From assembly GCA_947452065.1 (NCBI GenBank), contig CANGBB010000001.1, forward strand, positions 62,001 through 126,000: 64,000 nucleotides of DNA. Reading direction: 5' to 3'. This document shows, piece after piece, positions 8,964 through 16,336 of this stretch (position 1 is the stretch's first letter; the number at the start of each line of letters is the position of its first letter). The translations under genes and the position numbers were made by a program. The notes below the pieces were generated by a model. It was not told the DNA's origin. It searched no databases and worked only from the letters and a program-made list of their open reading frames with translations. This DNA comes from Gammaproteobacteria bacterium (GTDB taxonomy: Bacteria; Pseudomonadota; Gammaproteobacteria; Steroidobacterales; Steroidobacteraceae).

Positions 8964-9812
8964 ATGCGTCGCGCCCTCGCCATGTTCGGTCTGTGTGTTG
9001 CTGCCCAAGGGGGCGCAATGCTGCTGGCCGACGTTGCTGAGGCGCGCGATCCGACTCCGACAGAGCTCAAGCTCAGTGATCTGGACAACCGCCTCGGACG
9101 CGTCGAGGCGGTGGTCAACAACCAGAGCCTGCTGGAGCTCTCGCGTCGCATTGATGAGTTGGAAGCGCAGTTGCGGCAGTTGCGCGGCGCTCAGGAAGAG
9201 ACGCAGAACGCGGCCGAAGCGTTGGTGAAGCAGCAGCGCGATCTGTACGCGGACCTTGATCGGCGTCTCGGTGCGCTGGAGACGGCGGTGCGTACAGCGG
9301 CGATGTCGCGCGCGAACAGCGGCGGCTCGTCGCCCGTCGAGTCCTCTGAGTCGCGTCCTGCTGTAGCCGGCGCTTCGTCAACGACCTCTGGCAGCGGAGC
9401 GGTGAATGCAGCCGTTGACGATCAGGCTGCCTACAGTCGTGCCTTCGAGACTTTGAAGGCTGGTAACTATGTGCCAGCCATTGCGCAGTGGCTGGACTTT
9501 CTCAAGAACTATCCCGCTAGCAAGCTTCAGGAAAACGCACAGTACTGGCTCGGCGAGTCCTATTACGTCACGCGCGATTACGACAATGCCGCGCTGGTCT
9601 TCAAGGGGCTGGTGAACAGCTTCCCCAATTCGGCCAAGGCGCCTGATGGGCTGCTGAAACTCGCGTTCTGCCAGTACGAGCTGAAACATCTGGCCGAGGC
9701 TGCCGCCACACTCAAGCAGGTGCAGAGCCGCTATCCGGATTCCGATGCGGCGCGGCTGGCTGGCGAGCGGCTGGCCAAGATGGGCGCCGGCGGCGGCGCT
9801 GCGAAGCGTTGA
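8964..9812 (+). CDS. cpoB: CpoB (YbgF), Tol-Pal-associated periplasmic TPR protein
   Basis: 282 aa: a signal peptide, an N-terminal coiled coil that trimerises in the family (LDNRLGRVEAVVNNQSLLELSRR onward), a Ser/Gly-rich linker, and C-terminal TPR repeats (YSRAFETLKAGNYVPAIAQW; NAQYWLGESYYVTRDYDNAAL; PDGLLKLAFCQYELK). CpoB coordinates peptidoglycan synthesis by PBP1B with Tol-driven outer-membrane constriction. It closes the tol-pal operon; the queE reading frame begins at or just after its stop. Confidence 0.93.
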   Translation: MRRALAMFGLCVAAQGGAMLLADVAEARDPTPTELKLSDLDNRLGRVEAVVNNQSLLELSRRIDELEAQLRQLRGAQEETQNAAEALVKQQRDLYADLDRRLGALETAVRTAAMSRANSGGSSPVESSESRPAVAGASSTTSGSGAVNAAVDDQAAYSRAFETLKAGNYVPAIAQWLDFLKNYPASKLQENAQYWLGESYYVTRDYDNAALVFKGLVNSFPNSAKAPDGLLKLAFCQYELKHLAEAAATLKQVQSRYPDSDAARLAGERLAKMGAGGGAAKR

Positions 9813-9829
9813 ATTCCGCCACTGCGGTG

Positions 9830-10465
9830 ATGCCGCGGCTGCGCATCACGGAGATCTTCCATTCCCTGCAGGGCGAGTCCTCCCTCGTTGGACTTCCCAC
9901 CGTGTTCGTGCGTCTCACCGGCTGCCCGTTGCGCTGCCAGTATTGCGACACGACCTATGCGTTCCAGGGCGGTGAGTGGCACACCATTCCGCAAATTCTC
10001 GAACGAGTCGCCAACTTTGGCGCGTCCTGCGTCTGTGTAACGGGCGGTGAGCCACTGGCGCAGAAGGCCTGTTTGCCACTGCTGGTAGCGCTGTGCGATG
10101 CCGGTTACCGCGTGTCGCTGGAGACCAGCGGCGCATTGCCGGTGACCGACGTTGATCCGCGCGTGGTGCGTGTCGTAGACGTCAAGACGCCTGGCTCTGG
10201 CGAGGAGGAGCGCAATCTCTATGCGCAGTTGCCGCTGCTGGGTGAGCGCGATGAAATCAAGTTTGTGATCTGTGATCGTGCTGACTACGAGTGGAGCCTG
10301 GCGCAGGTCCGGTCACTGGAACCTCGCGCCGCCGTGCTCTTCTCGCCCAGCCATGGTCAGGTGAGTCCGCGGGAGCTGGCCGAATGGATACTCGCGGACC
10401 GGGCCCCGGTTCGTTTTCAGATGCAGCTGCACAAGTTATTGTGGGGCCATGAGCAGGGCCGCTGA
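9830..10465 (+). CDS. queE: QueE, 7-carboxy-7-deazaguanine synthase
   Basis: Radical SAM enzyme that makes CDG from carboxytetrahydropterin in the queuosine/preQ0 pathway. The CxxxCxxC cluster motif is present as GCPLRCQYC, followed by DTTYAF and the SAM-binding VTGGEPL. I place the start at the ATG at 9830 (MPRLRITEIFHSLQGES), which matches the usual N-terminus; a TTG at 9809 overlapping the cpoB stop would add seven residues, and neither has a good ribosome site. The stop directly abuts the queC ATG. Confidence 0.94.
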   Translation: MPRLRITEIFHSLQGESSLVGLPTVFVRLTGCPLRCQYCDTTYAFQGGEWHTIPQILERVANFGASCVCVTGGEPLAQKACLPLLVALCDAGYRVSLETSGALPVTDVDPRVVRVVDVKTPGSGEEERNLYAQLPLLGERDEIKFVICDRADYEWSLAQVRSLEPRAAVLFSPSHGQVSPRELAEWILADRAPVRFQMQLHKLLWGHEQGR

Positions 10466-11173
10466 ATGAACCGTGATTCCAAGCCACGCGATGCAGCGGT
10501 TGTATTGCTGTCGGGCGGATTGGACTCGGCCACCGTGCTGGCCTGGGCGCGCAAGCAGGGCTGGCGTTGTCACACCCTGTCTGTCCACTACGGTCAACGC
10601 CATGGTGCTGAGCTGCAGGCCGCGCAACGACTGTCCGCGAGCCTCGGCGCCGTCATGCATCGTGTCATGCGCATTGATCTGGAGCAGCTGGGCGGCTCTG
10701 CATTGCTGGATGCTTCCATTGCCGTTCCGGAGACGCCGGGGGAGGGTATCCCGGTCACTTACGTGCCGGCGCGCAATACGCTGCTGCTCTCTCTGGCGCT
10801 GGCCTGGGCCGAAGTTATTCAGGCGCCACACATCGCCATCGGCGTCAATGCGGTGGACTACTCGGGCTATCCGGACTGCCGACCGGAGTTCATCGCGGCC
10901 TTCGAGCACATGGCGCAGTTGGCCACGAAATGCGGCGTCGAGGGTGTGCCACTGCGCATCCATACCCCGCTGATCAGCCTCAGCAAGGCACAGATCATCC
11001 GCATGGGGCTCGATCTGGGCGTTGATTACGCCGGTACGGTGTCTTGCTATCAGGCGGACGATCAGGGCGCCGCCTGTGGTGTGTGCGACGCCTGCCGCCT
11101 GCGGCGTGCTGGCTTTGAGCAGTCCGGCGTGGCGGATCCGACTCGTTATCAGCTTCGTTCCGGCTACCGCTGA
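10466..11173 (+). CDS. queC: QueC, 7-cyano-7-deazaguanine (preQ0) synthase
   Basis: ATP-dependent enzyme converting CDG to preQ0, the step after QueE. 235 aa. The PP-loop ATP motif SGGLDS is at 16-21, and the zinc-binding cysteines sit near the C-terminus (SCYQADD then [10 protein letters not shown]). The ATG begins at the base following the queE stop, so the pair is coupled. queD and queF are not in this window. After the stop lie a palindrome and hairpin but no T-tract. Confidence 0.96.
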   Translation: MNRDSKPRDAAVVLLSGGLDSATVLAWARKQGWRCHTLSVHYGQRHGAELQAAQRLSASLGAVMHRVMRIDLEQLGGSALLDASIAVPETPGEGIPVTYVPARNTLLLSLALAWAEVIQAPHIAIGVNAVDYSGYPDCRPEFIAAFEHMAQLATKCGVEGVPLRIHTPLISLSKAQIIRMGLDLGVDYAGTVSCYQADDQGAACGVCDACRLRRAGFEQSGVADPTRYQLRSGYR

Positions 11174-11212
11174 GGCAGCGCTGCCGGTATGATTCCGGCC
11201 CGTCTAGCGGGC
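11174..11212 (+). terminator. Palindrome and hairpin after queC
   Basis: A perfect 12-base palindrome GGCAGCGCTGCC (11174-11185) directly follows the queC stop, and a second hairpin GCCCG-tctag-CGGGC lies at 11198-11212, just before tRNA-Lys. Neither is followed by a U-tract, so this may be a weak terminator or the 5' processing region of the tRNA transcript. Confidence 0.3.
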
Positions 11213-11228
11213 ACATTCCGTGATCCAT

Positions 11229-11304
11229 GGGTCCTTAGCTCAGCCGGTAGAGCAGCTCCCTTTTAAGGAGTTGGTCGTGCGTTCGAATCGCACAGGACCC
11301 ACCA
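11229..11304 (+). tRNA. tRNA-Lys (anticodon TTT)
   Basis: 76 bases with acceptor stem GGGTCCT/AGGACCC, D-arm GCTC...GAGC, anticodon loop CTTTTAA (anticodon TTT), T-arm GTGCG-TTCGAAT-CGCAC and encoded CCA. First of three closely spaced tRNA genes; no good promoter is seen directly before it. Confidence 0.97.
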
Positions 11305-11409
11305 TGGATTTCCCTACTTCCGCGCATGCGCCGAACCGTGCGTCAAGCACCCCAGATCGCTGCAGAAAGCGCCCCGCAGCACCGCTGGCGGCGGTACCCC
11401 GGTTGGCGC

Positions 11410-11438
11410 TTGACAGTGACAGACTGGTTCCGTAACGT
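11410..11438 (+). promoter_or_regulatory. Sigma-70 promoter for tRNA-Ala (and probably tRNA-Glu)
   Basis: Consensus -35 TTGACA (11410-11415), 17-base spacer, -10 TAACGT (11433-11438), followed by a GC-rich discriminator CGCGCCCC. That discriminator is characteristic of stable-RNA promoters under stringent (ppGpp/DksA) control. The predicted start is about 8 bases before tRNA-Ala. The rest of 11305-11452 holds no gene. Confidence 0.75.
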
Positions 11439-11452
11439 CGCGCCCCTTACGT

Positions 11453-11528
<76 letters not shown>

Positions 11529-11540
11529 AATGATTGAAAC

Positions 11541-11566
11541 AACGCCGCGGCATCTGCTGCGGCGTT
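11541..11566 (+). other. Hairpin between tRNA-Ala and tRNA-Glu
   Basis: Perfect inverted repeat AACGCCGC ... GCGGCGTT with a 10-base loop. It is followed by CATTCAGT rather than a T-run, so it is more likely a processing or partial-termination element in a two-tRNA transcript than a full terminator. Confidence 0.4.
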
Positions 11567-11590
11567 CATTCAGTAGACCGTAATCCCTGC

Positions 11591-11666
11591 GTCCCCATCG
11601 TCTAGAGGCCCAGGACATCGCCCTTTCACGGCGGTAACGGGGGTTCGAATCCCCCTGGGGACGCCA
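11591..11666 (+). tRNA. tRNA-Glu (anticodon TTC)
   Basis: 76 bases with acceptor stem GTCCCCA/TGGGGAC, the usual Glu D-arm (GTCTAGAGGCCCAGGAC), anticodon loop CTTTCAC (anticodon TTC), T-arm GGGGG-TTCGAAT-CCCCC and a GCCA end. The roughly 100 bases from here to the next gene contain no recognisable integrase or att repeat. Confidence 0.97.
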
Positions 11667-11764
11667 CGACTCAAGATCAGGCAGTCGAGCTCAAGCTCCT
11701 GCTGGCGTCGCTGCTGCGGTATGCCTATCATTCGGTCTGCTTGTAGTCATCAGGGCGCAATCCT

Positions 11765-12718
11765 TTGAAACAGCATTTTGAACAGCGTGTACTGGTGACC
11801 GGTGGCGCCGGCTTTCTGGGCAGCCATCTGTGCGATCGCCTCGTTGCCATGGGTCACGACGTCATCTGCGTCGACAATTTCTTCACCGGCTCCAAGAGCA
11901 ATGTCGCGCATCTGTTGGGCAAGCCTAACTTCGAGCTGATCCGGCACGATGTGACGTTTCCGCTCTACGTCGAGGTGGACCAGATTTTCAATCTGGCTTG
12001 CCCGGCATCACCGATTCATTACCAGCATGATCCAGTGCAGACCACCAAGACCAGTGTCCATGGTGCGATCAACATGCTGGGCTTGGCCAAGCGTTTGCGC
12101 GCCACCATCTTCCAAGCATCGACCAGTGAAGTGTACGGCGATCCGAGCGTCCATCCGCAGGTCGAGGGCTACTGGGGTAATGTCAATCCAATCGGTCCGC
12201 GGTCCTGCTATGACGAGGGCAAGCGCTGCGCCGAGACGCTGTTCTTCGATTATCACCGCCAGCATGGGCTCAACATCAAGGTGGGCCGCATCTTCAATAC
12301 CTACGGCCCGCGGATGCATCCGAATGATGGACGTGTGGTGTCTACCTTTATCGTGCAGGCACTCCGGGGTGAACCCATCACGGTCAATGGCGACGGCTCT
12401 CAGACCCGTTCTTTCTGCTATGTCAGCGACCTGATTGAGGCCTTCGTCCGCTACATGGATCTGCCCGAGATGTTCCCCGGCCCAATCAACCTGGGCAACC
12501 CGGTGGAATTCACGATTCGCGAGCTGGCCGAAGAGGTGATCAAGCTCACCGGATCGCGCTCGAAGATTATCTCCAGTCCCATTCCTACCGATGATCCCAA
12601 GCAGCGCCGGCCGGATATCAGCCTGGCGCGAGCGCGTCTGGGTTGGCAGCCAACCGTACAGCTGGCCGAAGGGCTGAAGAAGACCGTCGAGTATTTCGAC
12701 GCCACGCTGTCGCGCTAA
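11765..12718 (+). CDS. UDP-glucuronate decarboxylase (UDP-xylose synthase)
   Basis: 317 aa extended short-chain dehydrogenase. The NAD motif GGAGFLGSH is at 13-21. The UXS-type block [15 protein letters not shown], the catalytic STSEVYGDP segment and the YxxxK pair in [10 protein letters not shown] are all present. This set is typical of UDP-xylose synthases, which turn UDP-glucuronate into UDP-xylose with internal NAD recycling, rather than of plain epimerases. The start is a TTG ([13 protein letters not shown] follows); no ATG fits. The next gene, gtrA-like, begins at the base after its stop, linking a nucleotide sugar to a lipid-linked glycosylation module. Confidence 0.87.
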   Translation: MKQHFEQRVLVTGGAGFLGSHLCDRLVAMGHDVICVDNFFTGSKSNVAHLLGKPNFELIRHDVTFPLYVEVDQIFNLACPASPIHYQHDPVQTTKTSVHGAINMLGLAKRLRATIFQASTSEVYGDPSVHPQVEGYWGNVNPIGPRSCYDEGKRCAETLFFDYHRQHGLNIKVGRIFNTYGPRMHPNDGRVVSTFIVQALRGEPITVNGDGSQTRSFCYVSDLIEAFVRYMDLPEMFPGPINLGNPVEFTIRELAEEVIKLTGSRSKIISSPIPTDDPKQRRPDISLARARLGWQPTVQLAEGLKKTVEYFDATLSR

Positions 12719-13150
12719 ATGGCCGGTCCTTCCGGCCTAGCGCTGCGCCTGCAGGAGCTGCCGCAGTTCATCCGCTTTGCCATCGTTGGCGGGCTGGGTT
12801 TCTTCACCGACGTGGCTGTGCTGATGCTGTTGATGCAGGGATTTGGCCTCGGGCCTTATCAGGGCCGCGTGCTCTCCTATCTCTCCGGTGCGACAGCGAC
12901 CTGGTGGCTGAATCGCAACTTCACCTTCGTGAGGCGCGGCAGCGCCCATCGTGTTCGGGAGTGGCTGCTGTTTGTCTCATGCAGCGCGCTCGCTGGCTTG
13001 CTGAACTACACCGCCTATGCCCTGTTCGTATTCCTGTTCGGCCAGCGGCCGTCCTCGGCCATCATCGGCGTTGCCCTCGGTGCCTGTGCCGGACTGTGGG
13101 TCAACTACACCCTCTCCAGTCGCATTGTCTTTCGCCAGATTGACGGGTGA
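12719..13150 (+). CDS. GtrA-family membrane protein (probable lipid-linked sugar flippase)
   Basis: 143 aa, four predicted membrane helices (FIRFAIVGGLGFFTDVAVLML; RVLSYLSGATATWWLNRNFTF; VREWLLFVSCSALAGLLNYTA; IIGVALGACAGLWVNYTLSS). This is the GtrA/PF04138 pattern, including the family-typical WWLNRNFTF segment. GtrA proteins are believed to flip undecaprenyl-phosphate sugars made by a GtrB-type transferase; a GtrB-like gene lies convergently just downstream. It follows the UDP-xylose synthase stop with no gap. Confidence 0.87.
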   Translation: MAGPSGLALRLQELPQFIRFAIVGGLGFFTDVAVLMLLMQGFGLGPYQGRVLSYLSGATATWWLNRNFTFVRRGSAHRVREWLLFVSCSALAGLLNYTAYALFVFLFGQRPSSAIIGVALGACAGLWVNYTLSSRIVFRQIDG

Positions 13151-13159
13151 GAGCGGCTG

Positions 13160-14131
13160 TCAGACGCTGTCGTCGATGAAGTAGCGCGGGCGGCGCTTGC
13201 TCTCAAGGTAGATCTTGCCGATGTATTCGCCGAGTACGCCAATGCTCAGCAGCTGGATGCCACCGAGCAGATAGATTGGGATCACCGATGAAGCCCAGCC
13301 TGGCACGCCCTGCGTGGTGAAAAGTCTAATCCAGAGTATGTACAGGATCATGCAACCGCTGAATGCGGAGACCAGCAGTCCCAGTACAGCAATCATGCGC
13401 AGCGGTGCAGCGGAGAATGAGGTAATGCCGTTGATGGCCAGTGCCAGCATCCTGCGCAGCGGGTACTTGGATTCACCGGCGAAGCGTGCGGCGCGCTCGT
13501 AGTGGACGATGGCCGTCCGATAGCCCAGCAGCGGCACGATGCCGCGGAGAAACAGGTTCACCTCGCTATAGCTCTTCAGCGCTTCCAGTGCGCGGCGGCT
13601 CATGAGTCTGAAGTCGGCATGATTGTGGACGATCTCCACGTCCATCCGCGCCAGTAGCCGGTAGTACCACTCTGCCGTGGTGCGCTTGAACGTCGTGTCG
13701 GTGCGGCGTTCGTTGCGCACTCCGTAAACAATGTCTGCGCCGGCTATGTACTCATCCATCATCTTCTCGATGGCGCCGATGTCGTCCTGCAGGTCAGCAT
13801 CAATGCTGACGATGGCTTCGCCCTTGGCGCTTGCCAGTCCGGCCAGCAGCGCAGTCTGATGGCCGCGGTTGCCTGAGAGCTTGATGCCATGAATCCGCTC
13901 ATCCTCGCGGTGACAGGCACGGATCAGCTCCCAGGTGGTATCGCGGCTGCCGTCATCGACAAAGATGACTTCGCTGTCGGGCGTGATCTTGCCCGCCTGA
14001 GTCAGGCTGTCCAGAAGGTCACGCAGGCGATGCTGCGTTTCCGGCAGCACCTCGCTCTCGTTGTAGCAGGGGACGACGATGGACAAGCGTCGGCTGCGAT
14101 TCGGCGCTGTGGTCACTGCGGGCTGCTCCAT
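13160..14131 (-). CDS. Polyprenyl-phosphate glycosyltransferase, GT2 (GtrB/DPM-like)
   Basis: 323 aa. The N-terminal GT2 domain (about 15-235) has IVVPCYNESEVLP, the nucleotide-binding FVDDGSRDTTW and the metal motif SIDADLQDD. Two C-terminal membrane helices (LRMIAVLGLLVSAFSGCMILYI; VIPIYLLGGIQLLSIGVLGEY) match GtrB/ArnC-type enzymes that move a sugar from a nucleotide to undecaprenyl phosphate. I start at the ATG at 14131 (MEQPAVTTAPN), 13 bases after the galE stop; upstream codons lie inside galE. It converges on gtrA with a 9-base gap. The sugar cannot be read from sequence. Confidence 0.87.
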   Translation of the reverse strand: MEQPAVTTAPNRSRRLSIVVPCYNESEVLPETQHRLRDLLDSLTQAGKITPDSEVIFVDDGSRDTTWELIRACHREDERIHGIKLSGNRGHQTALLAGLASAKGEAIVSIDADLQDDIGAIEKMMDEYIAGADIVYGVRNERRTDTTFKRTTAEWYYRLLARMDVEIVHNHADFRLMSRRALEALKSYSEVNLFLRGIVPLLGYRTAIVHYERAARFAGESKYPLRRMLALAINGITSFSAAPLRMIAVLGLLVSAFSGCMILYILWIRLFTTQGVPGWASSVIPIYLLGGIQLLSIGVLGEYIGKIYLESKRRPRYFIDDSV

Positions 14132-14144
14132 GAATCCAGAACTC

Positions 14145-15149
14145 TCAACCTGCGGTCCAGGGCTCGCGCTGCAGCTTCTCTTCCCAGCGCAGCGAATGAC
14201 GCACGATGGCGTCGAGGTCGTCGAACTGCGGCTTCCAGCCCAGCTTTTCCCGGACACCTGCGGCATGCGAGATCAAACTTGGAGGATCCCCCTCGCGCCG
14301 TGGTTCGATGCGAACGTCCAGCTTCTTGCCCGAGACCCGCGCTACGCTGTCGAGCACTTCGCGCACGCTATAGCCGTGGCCATAGCCACAGTTCAACACG
14401 GTAGAGGCCCCGTCGCGGCGCAGGTATGCCAGTGCGTCGAGATGCGCTGCAGCCAGATCGCTGACGTGAATGTAGTCGCGGACGCCGGTGCCATCTGCAG
14501 TTGGATAGTCGGTGCCGTAGATCGAGATGTAGGGCCGCTTCCCCACCACGTGCTCGCAGGCCACTTTGATCAGCAGCGTTGCTTTGGCGGTGGCCTGCCC
14601 AACGCGGCACTCAGGATCGGAACCTGCGACGTTGAAATAGCGCAGGCTGACGTAGCGGAAATCAGAGACCGCCGCGAGGTCGCGCAGGATCCACTCTGAC
14701 ATCAGCTTCGAGGTGCCGTAGGGGTTGATGGGTGCGAGCAACCCATCCTCGCGCGCAACACCGCTTTCCGGAATGCCATACACGGCGGCCGTCGAGGAGA
14801 AAACGAAGCGGCGCACAGCGCCACGCATGCATGACTCAAGGAGGTTTCGGGTCATGCTGGTGTTGTTCTGGTAGTACATCAGCGGCTGACGCACGGATTC
14901 GGGCACGATGGTCTTGGCGGCGAAATGCATCACCGTATCGACATTGTGCTCCGCCAGTACCTGGTCGAGCAGCGCCATATCGCCAACGTCGCCGATCACC
15001 AGCGGCGTGTCATACGCCGCCTGACGGAAGCCCGTGGAAAGATTATCGATGATGACCACGCGCTCGCCGCGCTGGCGCAGTGCCAGCACTACATGGCTGC
15101 CGATGTAGCCGGCGCCTCCGGTCACCAGAATCGCTTTCTTCGTGCTCAT
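14145..15149 (-). CDS. galE: GalE, UDP-glucose 4-epimerase
   Basis: 334 aa. NAD-binding GGAGYIGSH near residue 11, NLSTGFRQA, the catalytic SSTAAVYG and YGTSK (Ser-Tyr-Lys triad), and the substrate-binding SLRYFNVAGSDP. Interconverts UDP-glucose and UDP-galactose for surface glycans. It is the upstream partner of the GT2 gene on the minus strand and divergent from srkA, with a 59-base intergenic region that includes TATTAT (15197-15202, minus strand) as a possible -10. Confidence 0.94.
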   Translation of the reverse strand: MSTKKAILVTGGAGYIGSHVVLALRQRGERVVIIDNLSTGFRQAAYDTPLVIGDVGDMALLDQVLAEHNVDTVMHFAAKTIVPESVRQPLMYYQNNTSMTRNLLESCMRGAVRRFVFSSTAAVYGIPESGVAREDGLLAPINPYGTSKLMSEWILRDLAAVSDFRYVSLRYFNVAGSDPECRVGQATAKATLLIKVACEHVVGKRPYISIYGTDYPTADGTGVRDYIHVSDLAAAHLDALAYLRRDGASTVLNCGYGHGYSVREVLDSVARVSGKKLDVRIEPRREGDPPSLISHAAGVREKLGWKPQFDDLDAIVRHSLRWEEKLQREPWTAG

Positions 15150-15208
15150 GGTTGCAAACAGGTCAGCGGAACGTCAGTGAATGGCCCGATGGGGGCATAA
15201 TAGCCGCA

Positions 15209-16216
15209 ATGACACCTCCGGCTGTGAACAAGTCAGCAGACAGCCTGCCCTATGCCAGTCTTTCCCCCGACCGCGTACTCAGTATCGCCGAGGGGATCGG
15301 CCTAGTGCCCGACGGCCGACTGTTTGCGCTCAATAGTTATGAGAATCGCGTCTACCGCATAGGCTGCGAAGAGGCTGAGCCCTGTGTACTTAAGTTCTAT
15401 CGCGCCGGCCGCTGGAGCGACGCGCAGATCCTCGAGGAGCATGACTTTGCCGTCGAGCTCGAGGCGGCGGACCTACCGGTGGTTGCGCCGTTAGCCTTGC
15501 ACGGCACCACACTGCATCATGCGGAAGGCTTTCGTGTCGCGGTGTTCCCATTGCGACCCGGTGCATCGCCGGATCTTGGCGCCCCGGAAACGCTGCCGCT
15601 GCTGGGCCGAACTCTGGGTCGGCTCCACGCCTGCGGTGCGCGTCGGCCCTTCCGTGTGCGGCCGGCGCTCCGCGGTGAAATGCTGGGCGAGCGCGCTCGG
15701 CGTACGGTGCTCGCTTCGCCGCAGCTGCCCGAGGACTGCGCGGCGCGTTATGCCGGAATCTCCGCGGAATTGGTGGCCGCCATCCTCTCGTGCTGGGAAT
15801 CGATCGGTGACGTGCGTGCCATCCGGCTGCACGGCGACTGCCATCTGGGCAATATCCTCTGGCAGGAGCGCGGTCCGCTGTTTGTCGATCTCGATGACTG
15901 CATGAGTGGTCCGAGCATTCAGGATCTGTGGATGTTTCTCTCGGGTACCGGTGACGAGCAGCGTCGCCAATGGGATTTGCTGCTGTCGGGGTATGAGCAG
16001 TTCAGCGGCTTTGACTACCAAGAACTGGGGCTGATTGAGGCGCTGCGCGCGACTCGGATGTTGAACCACACGGCCTGGATTGCCGCCCGCTGGAGTGACC
16101 CGGCATTCCCGCGCGCCTTCCCTGAATTCGCGGCGCCCAGTTATTGGCAGCGGCACCTTAACGACCTGCAAGAGCAGCTCCAGGCCGTACACAATCCACC
16201 GCTGTTGCTGGGCTGA
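15209..16216 (+). CDS. srkA: SrkA (YihE-family) stress-response Ser/Thr kinase
   Basis: 335 aa protein of the APH/choline-kinase fold. The SrkA-typical N-terminus (LSIAEGIGLVPDGRLFALNSYENRVYRI region) leads into a Lys-containing CVLKFYRAGRW. The catalytic loop is HGDCHLGNILW and the metal-binding Asp lies in FVDLDDC. SrkA counters MazEF and oxidative or envelope stress in E. coli. The ATG at 15209 is preceded by CATAAT (15196-15201); transcription from that box would start within a base or two of the ATG, hinting at a leaderless message. An upstream in-frame ATG lies inside galE antisense and is not credible. Confidence 0.9.
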   Translation: MTPPAVNKSADSLPYASLSPDRVLSIAEGIGLVPDGRLFALNSYENRVYRIGCEEAEPCVLKFYRAGRWSDAQILEEHDFAVELEAADLPVVAPLALHGTTLHHAEGFRVAVFPLRPGASPDLGAPETLPLLGRTLGRLHACGARRPFRVRPALRGEMLGERARRTVLASPQLPEDCAARYAGISAELVAAILSCWESIGDVRAIRLHGDCHLGNILWQERGPLFVDLDDCMSGPSIQDLWMFLSGTGDEQRRQWDLLLSGYEQFSGFDYQELGLIEALRATRMLNHTAWIAARWSDPAFPRAFPEFAAPSYWQRHLNDLQEQLQAVHNPPLLLG

Positions 16217-16298
16217 GTCCCCAAACAGCCCGCCGTTGGGCATATCAGGCCCATCGCGACTCGAAACCGCGATCTGGCTCACGCGGCTGCGGGCGGCT

Positions 16299-16323
16299 AC
16301 TCCGTATGATTTTCCGACGGAGT
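16299..16323 (+). promoter_or_regulatory. Hairpin in the leader of the PAS-GGDEF-EAL gene
   Basis: Perfect 7-base inverted repeat ACTCCGT ... ACGGAGT with an 11-base loop. The right arm contains the only Shine-Dalgarno-like sequence (CGGAG) before the ATG at 16337, so the fold could hide it. No c-di-GMP riboswitch consensus was recognised. Confidence 0.3.
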
Positions 16324-16336
16324 TTCGGCCCGGCCT

